Assembly: GCF_020782235.1 (NCBI RefSeq) | Contig: NZ_JAJGNO010000004.1 | Coordinates: forward strand, 62,001 to 126,000 | Reading direction: 5' to 3' | Length of the DNA: 64,000 bases | Source of the DNA: Sphingobium naphthae | GTDB lineage: Bacteria > Pseudomonadota > Alphaproteobacteria > Sphingomonadales > Sphingomonadaceae | Shown: in pieces, positions 44,073 to 53,816 of the stretch | Layout: the number at the start of each line of letters is the position of its first letter | How positions within the stretch are numbered: the stretch's first letter is position 1 | The notes under the pieces: generated by a model | Seen by the model: only the letters and a program-made list of their open reading frames with translations | Database searches by the model: none | What the model was told of the DNA's origin: nothing | Made by a program: the position numbers and the translations under genes

Positions 44073-44264
44073 TTACTCCATTTCTTCTTTACCGTCGCGT
44101 TTCGCACCTTCCAGTAAAGCCGCACGCCTGGTTTCCTCGGCGGCGTCGGCGGTCCGCTCCGCCTTGGTGCGGCCGAAGCGGGCGCGGTTTTCGGCGGCCT
44201 CATGGGCCTTGTCGGCGCGCGCCTTGCGCTTGCGCGCCTGCCGCAGGTTGATGATATTGGTCAT
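44073..44264 (-). CDS. DUF4169 family protein
   Basis: A 63-residue basic protein starting MTNIINLRQARKRKARADK at 44264, then AAENRARFGRTKAERTADAAEE. This is the DUF4169 signature, found in alphaproteobacteria, of unknown function and probably helical. The open frame upstream is not conserved. Confidence 0.87.
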   Translation of the reverse strand: MTNIINLRQARKRKARADKAHEAAENRARFGRTKAERTADAAEETRRAALLEGAKRDGKEEME

Positions 44265-44353
44265 GGCCCGATCATAAGGCCGCGCCCGCTCTCTTGCCAA
44301 GCGGGACGACGGGCGGGCATGACGGGCTTTTCCCGCGCCATGAGCCAGGACCC

Positions 44354-45346
44354 ATGACCAGCATCCACGACGTCGCCGCCCTTGCCAAAGTCTCGATCAA
44401 GACGGTGTCGCGCGTGGTCAACAAGGCGCCCAATGTCAGCGAGGAGCTGCGCGCGCGCGTGCAGGCGGCGATCGAGCAGCTGGGCTATCGCCCCAACCAG
44501 TCGGCGCGGCGGCTGGCCGGCGGCCGATCCTTCATGATCGCCTTTCTCTACAACAACCCCGCGCCCGGCTATGTCAGCCGCATCCAGATGGGGGCCGCGT
44601 GGCGGTGCCGGGACCTGGGCTATCATCTGGTGGTGGAGCCGCTGTCGCCGGGCGGGGAGGAACGGTTCGACGTGCTCGACCGGCTGGTGGCGGCACTGCG
44701 CCCCGATGGCGTGCTGCTGGTGCCGCCGCTGGCCGACGACCAGGCGCTACTCGACCGGCTGGCGCAGATGCAGCTGCCCTGCGCGCGCATCGCCGGCTCC
44801 GCCCCCTCGCCCAGCTTCACCATATCGACCCCCGAACAGGCGGCGGGGCGGATGGTGGCGGATCATCTGATCGGGCTGGGCCACCGCCGCATCGGCGTCA
44901 TCACCCCGCCCCCCACCCACCATGCCGCGCTGCGCCGGGTCGATGGCTTTCGCGAAGGGCTGGCGGTGGCGGGCATCGTCGCGGAGGAGGCCCTGTTCGT
45001 GCCCGGCCAGTTCGATTTCGCATCGGGCATCGCGGCGGGCGAGGCGCTGCTGGCCCTGCCCGCGCCGCCCAGCGCGATCTTCGCCACCAATGACGAGATG
45101 GCGCTGGGGGTGCTGACGCTGGCGCACCGCATCGGCCTGCGCGTGCCCGAAGACCTGTCGGTCGCGGGGTTCGACGATACGTCGGCCAGCCTCACATCCT
45201 GGCCGCCGCTCACCACCGTGCGCCAGCCGCTGGAGGAGATGGGCCGATCCGTCATCGACGCGCTGGCGCAGGGCGCGGGGGAGACGCCGGAGTTCCGCTT
45301 CACCCTGATCGAGCGCGGCAGCTCCGGCCCGCCACCGCAGGGGTAG
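44354..45346 (+). CDS. LacI-family transcriptional regulator
   Basis: A 330-residue repressor: N-terminal helix-turn-helix (IHDVAALAKVSIKTVSRVVNKAPNVSEELRARV) with hinge (GYRPNQSARRLAGGRS), then a periplasmic-binding-protein-like ligand domain (IAFLYNNPAPGYVSRIQMG, LGHRRIGVI, PSAIFATNDEMALGVL, DLSVAGFDDTSASL). Such proteins usually respond to sugars. No sugar genes are adjacent; the nuclease gene converges on it with 21 bases between, so its targets are unknown. Confidence 0.92.
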   Translation: MTSIHDVAALAKVSIKTVSRVVNKAPNVSEELRARVQAAIEQLGYRPNQSARRLAGGRSFMIAFLYNNPAPGYVSRIQMGAAWRCRDLGYHLVVEPLSPGGEERFDVLDRLVAALRPDGVLLVPPLADDQALLDRLAQMQLPCARIAGSAPSPSFTISTPEQAAGRMVADHLIGLGHRRIGVITPPPTHHAALRRVDGFREGLAVAGIVAEEALFVPGQFDFASGIAAGEALLALPAPPSAIFATNDEMALGVLTLAHRIGLRVPEDLSVAGFDDTSASLTSWPPLTTVRQPLEEMGRSVIDALAQGAGETPEFRFTLIERGSSGPPPQG

Positions 45347-45367
45347 CGGGCCGGCCGCGCATCGCGA

Positions 45368-48300
45368 TCAGCCGAACTGGTGCAGGTCGGCCGAGGTCGG
45401 GAAATGGTGGAGGAAGTCGCCCACCATATCGAGAAAGCCGATCACGCCCGGCTGATTGTCCGACCAATAGTCGGTGCCGGCGAAGTCGACCGCCTTGGCG
45501 TCGCTGACGCCCATCAGCGTGACGCTGGTGCCCTGGGTGAAGGTCAGCGTCAGATCCTTGGCGCCGTCATGGTCGACATCCTGCACCTTGGTGCGCGACA
45601 GGCGGATGCCGTCGTCCAGCACGATGCTGTCGCTCGCCACGTCGAAGTCGAGGATCTGGTCCTTGCCTTCGGCGCGGCCGAAGTGGAAGGCGTCCGCGCC
45701 CGCGCCGCCGGTCAGCACATCGTCGCCCAGATTGCCGAACAGGATGTCGTCGCCATCGCCGCCCAGCAATATGTCGTTGCCCAGGCCGCCGAACAGCACG
45801 TCATTGCCCTCCCCGCCTTCCAGCCGGTCATTGCCGATCCCGCCGTCGATCACGTCATGGCCGGCAAGCCCGTAGAGCTTGTCGTTGCCAAGGCTGCCCG
45901 ACAGGCGATCTTCGCCCGACGTGCCGCGGATCGTGTCGGAGAAGATGGTGCCGATCCGGCGGATGCCGTCGTCGATGCCGGTGACCGTCACGGTGACGGT
46001 CGCGCTGCTGGTTAGGCCCTGGCTGTCGGTGACCGTGTAGCTGAAGCTGTCGGTCAGCGTGACGCCCGGCGCCAGCGTGTCGAACACGTCATTGTCCGCG
46101 ACATAGCGCAGCTGCTGCGTGGCGGCGTCGAAGATGACGCTGCCCAGCGTGCCGCTGGTGTCGACATCGCTGATCGCCAGCATGTCGCCGCTGTCGGGAT
46201 CGCTGTCGTTGCCCAGCAGCGTCGGCCAGAGATTGGCGCTGGTCGCGTCCTCATTGACCGCGACCGCGTCATTGGCAGCGGTGGGCGCTTCGTTGACGTC
46301 CTCGACCGCGATGGTGAAGCCCTGATCGACGCTGAGGCCGCCGCTGTCGGTCGTGCGCGCGACGATGTCGTAGGCGGCGACCGCTTCATGGTCGAGCGCG
46401 GCGGTGGTGGTGATGACGCCGGTGGCGGCATCGACCACGAACAGGCCGCCCGCATCGTCGACCAGCGCATAGGTCAGCACGTCATTGGCGGTGTCGGTGG
46501 CCGACAGGGTGCCGACGACGCTGCCCGCCGGCAGATTTTCGGCCACGCTCGCATGGTCGAGCACGAGGTCGGTCGGCGCGGCGCCCAGCTGCAGCAGGGC
46601 GAGTTGCGGGTCATGATCGGTCGGACGATCGCCTTCAAATTCGGCGTTGATGTGGACGGCGTCATAATGCGCGCCGCTGACCAGGCCGCCGGTGACAAGG
46701 ATGTTGTCGAGCTGCTGGGCATTGCCCTCGAACATGTAGCTGTAGCGTTCCTCAGCCGGCAGCAGCGTGTTGAGGTTGGTCAGCATGCCGCCCTGCGCCG
46801 GATCGGTCAGCAGGGTCTGGAAATCCTCGAAATAGAAGCCGTTGAAGTCGCCCAGCACCGCCATGTTGAGCGACGGGTCGTCGGCCAGATGCTCCTGGAT
46901 ATAGGCCTTCACCCCTTCGGCCTGGGCGATGCGCGCGGACTCGCCGCCGGCGATCGCAGGCTGGTTGTCGCCCCAGAGCGGCTCGCTGCCGCCGCGCGAG
47001 GTGAAGTGGACATTGATCGCGGTGATCGTTTCGCCCGCGAAGCTGAACTGCGCGGCGAGCGGGTTGCGGCTGCCGCTATAGGCGGCGCCGGTGATCAGTT
47101 CCGCGCTGCCCTCGACATAGGACACGCGATCGACATTGTAGAGGAAGCCGTTGCGGATATTGCCGCCCGGCTCGCCGCCGGTGCTGCCCGCTTCGGTCGG
47201 GGCGATTTCGACATAGGCGTAGCGCACGCCGGATTCGGCGTAGATGGCGTCGATCAGCCCCTGGGCGGTGATGGTCCCCGACAGGTCGCTGCCGGTGCCC
47301 GCGCCGTCGGCGTCCTGCACTTCCTGTACCGCGACGATGTCGGGCGCGTTGAGGCTGTAGACGATATTGTCGGCCAATATGTCGAACTTGTTGTCGCCCG
47401 GATCGAGATTCTCCAGATTATAGGTGGCGAGCGAGAGATGATTGCTGTCGCCCGACAGGCTGGTCGTTTCCCGCGTCAGCGTCACGTCGCTGGTGACCGC
47501 CACGGCTTCGGTCACCACCACTTCATAATAGTCGAAGCTGTAGTTGAGCACGCCGGTGACGCTGCTCAGCTGGTCGCCGATCGAATAATCGGGGGTGAAG
47601 CCGGCGAACACCGCGCTGTCATCGTCGATCTGGATCTTTTCGGGATTATAGTCGACCGTGCCGTCGGCATTGGGCGATATGGTGATGCCGCCGCGGTCGT
47701 TCAGGCCCGTCGCCCCCGCGCCGTGTGAGGCGACCACGTCGGTTTCGCCATAGCTGTTGGTGTTGGACACGACCTGCGGCGCGTCGATGGTGACGCGCAT
47801 CCCTTCCATCGCTTCCCAGAAGTCGATGCCGTCGGTGGCGGGATCATAGCTGCCAAGGCCGTCATCATCGAGATACTGGCTGGGCGGCAGCAGGCCGCCC
47901 TCGCCGATCAGCACGGCATCGGGCAGCGCATTGCCGCTGGAGGTGACGGTGACGGTCGGCGAGATGATCTCGGTCAGCGACAGCGCCTGCGCATCGGCTG
48001 CATATTCCGCGACCGTGCCCTGCACGCTGGCCGCGTCGCCCACCGCGACGGCCGGCGCATTCGAGGTGAAGACGAAGATGCCGTCGGACGTGCGGGCATT
48101 GCCGTCGCCGGTCGCGGACTGGAGATAGAAGCCGTTGCTGTCGACCGCGGTGACGATGCCCGTGGTGGTGACGACCTGGCCGACATAGTCGGACGCATGG
48201 CCCTCACCCTGGATCGCGCCGATGTCGAGCGCGATCGGATCGTCATTGACGATGGTGCCGGTCGCTTCGGCGCGATCGATGACGACGTCGCCGCTGGTGG

Positions 48301-49993
48301 CGCCCAGGCGCACGGTCAGCGTCTCATTGCCCTCGCCCACCAGGTCGCCCTGCACCGGCACGATAATCTGCTTGACCAGTTCGCCCGCCGCGAAGGTGAG
48401 CGTGCCCGAAAGCACAGCGCCCGCGCCAAGATCGTCGGCGCTGGCGGTGCCGGTCAGTTCGACGGCATAGTCGACCGACGCTTCATTGGCCTGGCCGCCG
48501 GCGCGGCGCACGGTGAAGACCATGTCGCTGGTGCCGGCGTCGCCTTCCACCAGGCTGGCGTCCTCGACGCGCAGATAGCCGGTGCCGTCGGCGGGCAGGA
48601 TGCTCTGGCCGGCGTTGAGCGAGCCGAAGCTTTCCGCCCCGTTCGCCAACCAGCTGAAGTCCGCCGCGCTCGATCCCGCGCCGGTCAGTTGCAGCGTCAG
48701 GCCCGATGCGGGCGCGGGGTCCTGCGCCACGCCGATGTCGGTGCTGGTCATGCCGGCGGCCGGGGTGCCGGCGGCGGCGGTGAAGCTGCCCTCATAGGAC
48801 AGGAGCTGAAGCACGGTGCCGTCGGGCGCCACCAGGGCGAAGCCGTCGCTGGCGCCATTCTGAATGCCCGATCGCGCGAAGGACAGCGCGCCAAAGCCAT
48901 CGCCTTCATCGTCGATCACGCCCGACAGGGTCAGCGTGTCATAGACCACCGCCGCGTCGGGGGTGTTGGAGCCATTGTAGAAGACGATCCGGTAGCCCGA
49001 CAGGTCGGTGCCCGCCGCACCCGCAATCTCGATCGCCTCGCCCGCGTCGGTGCCGACATTGTCATAATGGATTTCGTTGACGAAGACATTGGCCGCCGGC
49101 GTCGGCGGCGCGGCGTCGTCATTCTGGATCGTGCCGGCCGCGCTGGCGTCCGCGATGGTCGCGCCGCCGGTCGCGTCCGAAAGGGTCAGGGTGAAAGCGT
49201 CGTCGCCTTCGAAATCGGTGTCGCCCTGAACCGTCAGGCGAATTTCCGCGCTGGTGGCGCCATCGGCGAAGCTGACCGTGCCGCTGGTCGGCTGGCCCGG
49301 CGCGAAGTCGGCGGCGTCGGCCGATCCGTCGAGCGCCAGCGTCCAGGCCGCCGAAACGGCGCCCGCGCTGCCGCCGCTGCGGCTGACGGTGAAGACGATC
49401 TCCTGCGCGTCGCTATCGCCTTCGACGATGCTGGCGTCCGCGATCGACAGCGCGCCCGGCTGCGGTTCGGGATCGCCGCCGCCGAAGCTCTGGCCGGCAT
49501 TGGCGTCGCCGGCGGTCGCATTGGCGATCAGCGCCCAGCTGAAATCGTCGACGCTGTCGCCGGTGCCGACGAGGCCGATCGAGGTGCCGTTTTCGGAGCC
49601 GCTTTCCAGCACGCCCACATCGACGCTGGTCATGCCCGCGGCCGGGCCGTTGGAGGCGACGAAGCTGCCTTCCCAGCTGAGGAACTGTACCACATTGCCG
49701 GCCGCGTCGACCAGCGCGACGCCATCGGGTTCGGTGCCGGCGGTGTTGCCGTTCTGAATGCCGTTCGAGGGATAGGCGATGCTGATCGTGCCGAAGCCGT
49801 CCTGCTGATCGGGGATGACGCCGCTCAGCGTCTGGGTGCTGTAGGTGCCGCGATTGCTGGGGCTGCCATTGTAGAGGACGACCGTCCAGCCGGTGACATC
49901 CGTGCCGGCCAGGCCCGCGATCTCGACGAATTCGCCGCTATCGGTGCCGGCATTGTCATAATGGATTTCATTGATGAAGACGTTGGATGCCAT
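45368..49993 (-). CDS. Giant RTX extracellular nuclease with duplicated LTD/Calx-beta modules
   Basis: A 1541-residue protein from the ATG at 49993 (GGGGAA upstream), no N-terminal signal peptide. Domains: lamin-tail domain 1 (about 1-150), Calx-beta 1 (165-290), lamin-tail 2 (300-440), Calx-beta 2 (470-590), an OB-like region, an endonuclease/exonuclease/phosphatase domain (about 850-1130; ATYNLENLDPGDN, VAVQEVQD, INVHFTSRGGSEPLWG, LGDFNGFYFE, TDHDPQ), a cadherin-like repeat (1141-1245), an Ig-like VCBS-type repeat, and RTX nonapeptides (GGxGxDxLxGG, about 1355-1430). It resembles ExeM/Xds-type secreted DNases. RTX repeats and a C-terminal signal imply type I secretion, but no ABC exporter genes are adjacent. 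A PHO-box-like array is upstream. Confidence 0.92.
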   Translation of the reverse strand: MASNVFINEIHYDNAGTDSGEFVEIAGLAGTDVTGWTVVLYNGSPSNRGTYSTQTLSGVIPDQQDGFGTISIAYPSNGIQNGNTAGTEPDGVALVDAAGNVVQFLSWEGSFVASNGPAAGMTSVDVGVLESGSENGTSIGLVGTGDSVDDFSWALIANATAGDANAGQSFGGGDPEPQPGALSIADASIVEGDSDAQEIVFTVSRSGGSAGAVSAAWTLALDGSADAADFAPGQPTSGTVSFADGATSAEIRLTVQGDTDFEGDDAFTLTLSDATGGATIADASAAGTIQNDDAAPPTPAANVFVNEIHYDNVGTDAGEAIEIAGAAGTDLSGYRIVFYNGSNTPDAAVVYDTLTLSGVIDDEGDGFGALSFARSGIQNGASDGFALVAPDGTVLQLLSYEGSFTAAAGTPAAGMTSTDIGVAQDPAPASGLTLQLTGAGSSAADFSWLANGAESFGSLNAGQSILPADGTGYLRVEDASLVEGDAGTSDMVFTVRRAGGQANEASVDYAVELTGTASADDLGAGAVLSGTLTFAAGELVKQIIVPVQGDLVGEGNETLTVRLGATSGDVVIDRAEATGTIVNDDPIALDIGAIQGEGHASDYVGQVVTTTGIVTAVDSNGFYLQSATGDGNARTSDGIFVFTSNAPAVAVGDAASVQGTVAEYAADAQALSLTEIISPTVTVTSSGNALPDAVLIGEGGLLPPSQYLDDDGLGSYDPATDGIDFWEAMEGMRVTIDAPQVVSNTNSYGETDVVASHGAGATGLNDRGGITISPNADGTVDYNPEKIQIDDDSAVFAGFTPDYSIGDQLSSVTGVLNYSFDYYEVVVTEAVAVTSDVTLTRETTSLSGDSNHLSLATYNLENLDPGDNKFDILADNIVYSLNAPDIVAVQEVQDADGAGTGSDLSGTITAQGLIDAIYAESGVRYAYVEIAPTEAGSTGGEPGGNIRNGFLYNVDRVSYVEGSAELITGAAYSGSRNPLAAQFSFAGETITAINVHFTSRGGSEPLWGDNQPAIAGGESARIAQAEGVKAYIQEHLADDPSLNMAVLGDFNGFYFEDFQTLLTDPAQGGMLTNLNTLLPAEERYSYMFEGNAQQLDNILVTGGLVSGAHYDAVHINAEFEGDRPTDHDPQLALLQLGAAPTDLVLDHASVAENLPAGSVVGTLSATDTANDVLTYALVDDAGGLFVVDAATGVITTTAALDHEAVAAYDIVARTTDSGGLSVDQGFTIAVEDVNEAPTAANDAVAVNEDATSANLWPTLLGNDSDPDSGDMLAISDVDTSGTLGSVIFDAATQQLRYVADNDVFDTLAPGVTLTDSFSYTVTDSQGLTSSATVTVTVTGIDDGIRRIGTIFSDTIRGTSGEDRLSGSLGNDKLYGLAGHDVIDGGIGNDRLEGGEGNDVLFGGLGNDILLGGDGDDILFGNLGDDVLTGGAGADAFHFGRAEGKDQILDFDVASDSIVLDDGIRLSRTKVQDVDHDGAKDLTLTFTQGTSVTLMGVSDAKAVDFAGTDYWSDNQPGVIGFLDMVGDFLHHFPTSADLHQFG

Positions 49994-50070
49994 CGAAATT
50001 CCCCACAAGCGACAGGCGACGCCGACCCGTCCCACCGGATCGATTCGCATGACTGACCAGTGGGCGGCCT

Positions 50071-50099
50071 ATGCCTATGGCATGACAGATATATGGCGG
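50071..50099 (-). promoter_or_regulatory. PHO-box-like array upstream of the RTX nuclease
   Basis: On the minus strand, three units in 11-base steps: CCGCCAT (50099-50093), CTGTCAT (50088-50082, perfect match) and TAGGCAT (50077-50071). The spacer between units 1 and 2 is ATAT, the A+T spacer typical of enterobacterial PHO boxes. The array ends 78 bases upstream of the chosen nuclease start. Confidence 0.6.
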
Positions 50100-50224
50100 C
50101 CAACGGGGCTTGCGCCGAAATGGGGCGCGGTCGGGCACTGTGGAAGGCCCCGGATTTAAAGGGTGCAGGGCGCGGACGCCCGTGGAAGCGCCGGGGCAGC
50201 CGCGCCGCCCCGGCGATCGCCCGA

Positions 50225-51133
50225 TCAGGCGGCGGTCAGATATTTGGCCTGCAGGCGCGCGATCTTGAGATCGTCGAGGCCCAGCTTTTCGCGATAATAG
50301 CCTTTGATGCCGCCGGGATAGGCGTCCATCGTCGCAAAGGCGTTTTCGATGAAGCTGCGATCGACGCCCATCAGCGCCTGGCGCACCTCGGGCGAGAGCT
50401 TGCTGAACATGGCGAGCGCGGGGTCGCCCGCCTTGGGCGGCAGCGGCCGATAATAGCGGTTGGACAGGAGATAGTCCTGGATCGCGGTTTCGCGGTCCAC
50501 GCCCAGCACCGACAGCAGGATCGCCGCGGCGACGCCGGTGCGATCCTTGCCCGCGGTGCAGTTGAACGCCACCGCGCCGTCGCTCGCCAGCAGCTGGTCG
50601 AACAGGGTGCGATACTGGTCGGCAAAGACATTGGGGACGTCGCGGTAGAAGGTCGCCATCGCCTGCTTCGCCTGTTCAGCCGACAGGCCGGGCTTCATCA
50701 GCAGGTTCATGAACATGCCGTTGTCGAGCGCATAATCCTTGGTGAAGACCTGCGGCTTGGCGTCGGCCGGCCAGTGGACCGGCTCGCTGGTGCGTTCGCG
50801 CGTGTCGCGGAAGTCGACAACCGTCTTGAGGCCGAGCGAGGCGAGATAGGCGAAATCCTTTTCGGTCAGGCGCGACATCGCGCCCGAACGCATCAGCACG
50901 CCCCATTTCACCATCCGCCCGTCGGTCGTGCGGTAGCCGCCGAGGTCGCGGAAATTCTGTCCGCCCTCCAGCGGCAGCACGCGTTGATGCGCGGCATCGG
51001 CTGCGGGGGCAGCGGCGGTGGTCGCATGGGGGGCAGGCTGCGTCGCCGGCTGCGCCTGGGCGAGCGCGGCCGCGGGCAGGATGAGGCCGCCAAGGCCGAT
51101 CAGGCCGAGGCGCATGAGAATGTTCGATCGCAT
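50225..51133 (-). CDS. Periplasmic tyrosine-phosphatase-like protein
   Basis: A 302-residue protein from the ATG at 51133 with a signal peptide (LGLIGLGGLILPAAALAQ). The core follows the Y_phosphatase3/MptpB pattern: RDLGGYRTTDGRMVKWGVLMRSGAMS, VVDFRDTRER, and the P-loop NCTAGKDRTGVAAAILL (C-X5-R). The residue before the catalytic Cys is Asn where His is usual. Relatives remove phosphate from phosphotyrosine, phosphoinositides or other phosphomonoesters. It is 19 bases downstream of TonB receptor 3 on the same strand, so co-transcribed. Confidence 0.88.
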   Translation of the reverse strand: MRSNILMRLGLIGLGGLILPAAALAQAQPATQPAPHATTAAAPAADAAHQRVLPLEGGQNFRDLGGYRTTDGRMVKWGVLMRSGAMSRLTEKDFAYLASLGLKTVVDFRDTRERTSEPVHWPADAKPQVFTKDYALDNGMFMNLLMKPGLSAEQAKQAMATFYRDVPNVFADQYRTLFDQLLASDGAVAFNCTAGKDRTGVAAAILLSVLGVDRETAIQDYLLSNRYYRPLPPKAGDPALAMFSKLSPEVRQALMGVDRSFIENAFATMDAYPGGIKGYYREKLGLDDLKIARLQAKYLTAA

Positions 51134-51152
51134 AATGATAATATCCTTCCTG

Positions 51153-53756
51153 TCAGAAACCGAAGCGGACGCCGAACATGTAGCGGCGGCCGACCTGCTC
51201 CACTTCGGTCGGCATGGATTCATCGCCCTGATAGGCCATGTAGATGGCGTCGGTGAGGTTGGTGGCGTCGGCAAAGAGCGTCAGATTGTCGTTGACGGCG
51301 TAGCGGACCGACACGTCCAGATTGTCATAGCCGTTGCGATATTCGCCGCTGCCCAGCCCGCCGAGCGTGTCGAGCCAGTCGCTGCGCCACTGATAGCTGA
51401 CGCGCGCCGACAGGCCGTATTTCTCATAATAGAGCGAGGTGTTGAGCACCGTGTCGGACAGGCCCTGGAACGGGATGTTCTTCTGCGTGGGCGTATCGAA
51501 ATCGCCGTCCAGCAGCGCCAGATTGCCCTGGAAGCCGAAGCCGTCGAGCGGCGAGGGCAGGAAGCTGAACTGCTGCTGATAGTTGAATTCGATGCCATAG
51601 AGCTTGCCGCTGGTGCCGTTGAAGGTGGAGGTCAGCAGATAGGCGGAGCGATCCACGCCATCGCTGTCATACAGGTCGGTGCCGACCGCCTGCTGGTTCT
51701 GATAGAGGACATTGTCCACCCAGCGATGGAAGGCCGAGATCGACGCAATGCCGCCGCCGGGCAGATAATATTCCAGGCTGGCGTCCAGACCCCAGGTATA
51801 TTCGGGCTTCAGATCCGGGTTGCCGCCGCTGATCGTGCCGGGCTCCACCGTGTCGTTGATCGAGCTGCCGACCCGGATTTCGCCGAAGGACGGCCGCGCG
51901 ATGCCGCGCTGCCCGGCGATGCGGAAGACGAGGTTGTTGGTGAGGTCGAAGCGCGCGTTGATGCTGGGGAAGAAGTCCGTGTAGCTTTGCGGCGCGGACA
52001 GCGGCACATTGCCCGCTTCGGTGACGGCGGTGCCGACATTGTCGAGCATGAAGCGTTCGACGCGCACGCCCGCGACCACCTGGCCGCCGTCAAATTCCAG
52101 CTTGCCCTGGACATAGCCCGCCAGCGTCCGTTCATTGAGCTTGTAGCGGTTCTCATCCGGCACGGCGTTGGGATTGTAGCTGCCGTCCGCTTCCAGCTGC
52201 GCCAGCAGCGCGTCGATGTCGCCGCGCATCGCGCGATTGTCGATATAGTTGAAGTTCACACCCAGCGGGAAACCCGTGTCCCACGCCTTGTCGGTGACAT
52301 AGCCGCCCGGATCGAAGGAGGGGTGATAGGCGAGCACGACATAGTTGCTCTGGTTGAAGGTGAAGCCGGTGATGTCGCGATCGGCATAGAGCAGACCGCC
52401 CGACAGGGTCAGCCGGTCGAACGTCTTGGAGACGTCGGCCTTGAAGGTATAGCTGTCCGAATAGGTGTCCTGCGTCAGCGGGAGCAGCAGCGCGCCCGAC
52501 GTCACCGTGCTCTGGTCGAAGCTGGCGAGCGCCGCGCCGCGCGAGGCGGTCTCGCCATCGATCACCGTCTGGTACAGGCTGACGATCGGGAAGCGCGGAT
52601 CGCTGTTGTCATAGGTCAGCGACGGCGAATTGGCGCCCGACGTGCTGGCCTGCACCATCGGTAGATATGTGGTGTTTTCGGTGCGGGTATAGTTGAGGTT
52701 GACCGACGCCTTCAGGCCATCGTCGGTCTCATATTCGCCGCCGATCGTGTTGATATAGTTGCGGGTGCGATATTCGCCATAGTTGAACGATCCGCGCACC
52801 GGCACGCCGACCAGGTCGCCACTGTCCTGCGTGCGGGTGCCGCTCAGCGCATTGGACAGGCGGAACACATATTGGTTGCGCTGCTCGTCATCCTTGAATT
52901 CGGTGTAGATGGAGCGGGCGTAGATGCGCTGGCCGTCCTGGGGCTCATATTCGATCGCGGCGAACAGGCCGTTATTCTCGCGCTCCACCTCATATTGGCG
53001 CACGTCGAAGACGGTCGGGCCATTCTCGTCATAGGCGCCGACTTCGCGATTGTCGGTCAGCTGCTTGCGGCGATAGTGGGACGCGCCCAGCACGACGCCG
53101 AAACTATCGTTCGACCAGCTGGCGCGGATCGACCCCTGGCGCTGGTCCTTGCCGCCCAGTTCCAGGAAGCCATAGCCAAGATCGCCCTGCAGGTGGAAGC
53201 CCTTCTGCTCCATCGGCGAATAGGTGCGCAGGTCGATATTGGCGACGATGGCTTCGGCCTGAAGGTCGGACGTCAGCGACTTGTTCACCGCCATCGCGCT
53301 CAGCAGCACCGCCGGCACCGCGTCGAAGCGATAGGCGCGCGTGGTGCCGCCTTCATCGACGCCGATCATCGGGATGCCGTCGATGCTGACCGAGGTCCAG
53401 CGATTGGGCGCGCCGCGCACCTGGATATAGCGTTCTTGGCCCTGGTCGCGCTGCACCGCGACGGCCGGCAGGCGCGACAGGGCGGCGGCGCTGTTCTGGT
53501 CGGCGAAGCGGCCCACCGCGTCGGCGGCGATGATGTCGACCAGATTGTCGGCCTTGCGCTTGAGCTCGATCGAGGCGGCCTGCGATTCGGAAATGGAGCC
53601 GGTGACGATGATCTCGTTCTCATCGCCCGCATCCTCGGCGGCCGGGATCGCGGCCTCCTGCGCGTGGACGGCGCTGGCCGTGGCGAGCGCCAGCAGCGCT
53701 GCGCCTGCGAAGATGGTGACGCGACCGGACATGGAGCCTTGGCAGTGAGTCGACAT
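51153..53756 (-). CDS. TonB-dependent outer-membrane receptor 3 (paired with phosphatase)
   Basis: An 867-residue receptor of the Caulobacter/Xanthomonas-Sphingomonas type: signal peptide (IFAGAALLALATASAVHAQ), TonB box EIIVTGSISESQ, a plug with an extended N-terminal segment (RKADNLVDIIAADAVGRFADQNSAAALSRLPAVAVQRDQG), YIQVRGAPNRWTSVSIDGIPMIG, and a barrel ending RYMFGVRFGF. Start at 53756 is supported by GGGGGA five bases upstream. It is followed by the exported phosphatase gene. A PHO-box-like site and a divergent double-TetR gene lie upstream. Confidence 0.93.
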   Translation of the reverse strand: MSTHCQGSMSGRVTIFAGAALLALATASAVHAQEAAIPAAEDAGDENEIIVTGSISESQAASIELKRKADNLVDIIAADAVGRFADQNSAAALSRLPAVAVQRDQGQERYIQVRGAPNRWTSVSIDGIPMIGVDEGGTTRAYRFDAVPAVLLSAMAVNKSLTSDLQAEAIVANIDLRTYSPMEQKGFHLQGDLGYGFLELGGKDQRQGSIRASWSNDSFGVVLGASHYRRKQLTDNREVGAYDENGPTVFDVRQYEVERENNGLFAAIEYEPQDGQRIYARSIYTEFKDDEQRNQYVFRLSNALSGTRTQDSGDLVGVPVRGSFNYGEYRTRNYINTIGGEYETDDGLKASVNLNYTRTENTTYLPMVQASTSGANSPSLTYDNSDPRFPIVSLYQTVIDGETASRGAALASFDQSTVTSGALLLPLTQDTYSDSYTFKADVSKTFDRLTLSGGLLYADRDITGFTFNQSNYVVLAYHPSFDPGGYVTDKAWDTGFPLGVNFNYIDNRAMRGDIDALLAQLEADGSYNPNAVPDENRYKLNERTLAGYVQGKLEFDGGQVVAGVRVERFMLDNVGTAVTEAGNVPLSAPQSYTDFFPSINARFDLTNNLVFRIAGQRGIARPSFGEIRVGSSINDTVEPGTISGGNPDLKPEYTWGLDASLEYYLPGGGIASISAFHRWVDNVLYQNQQAVGTDLYDSDGVDRSAYLLTSTFNGTSGKLYGIEFNYQQQFSFLPSPLDGFGFQGNLALLDGDFDTPTQKNIPFQGLSDTVLNTSLYYEKYGLSARVSYQWRSDWLDTLGGLGSGEYRNGYDNLDVSVRYAVNDNLTLFADATNLTDAIYMAYQGDESMPTEVEQVGRRYMFGVRFGF

Positions 53757-53816
53757 GAAAATCCCCCGTAATGCTGTTGAGTCGAGGGGCGGTTAGAACG
53801 CTTGTATGTAGCCGGG

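Noticed and set aside
48197..50056. A 619-codon plus-strand frame opposite the RTX nuclease, and a similar 446-codon one at 46388-47728
   Set aside because: Both mirror the repetitive Asp/Gly-rich nuclease coding strand; no homology, no ribosome-binding site.
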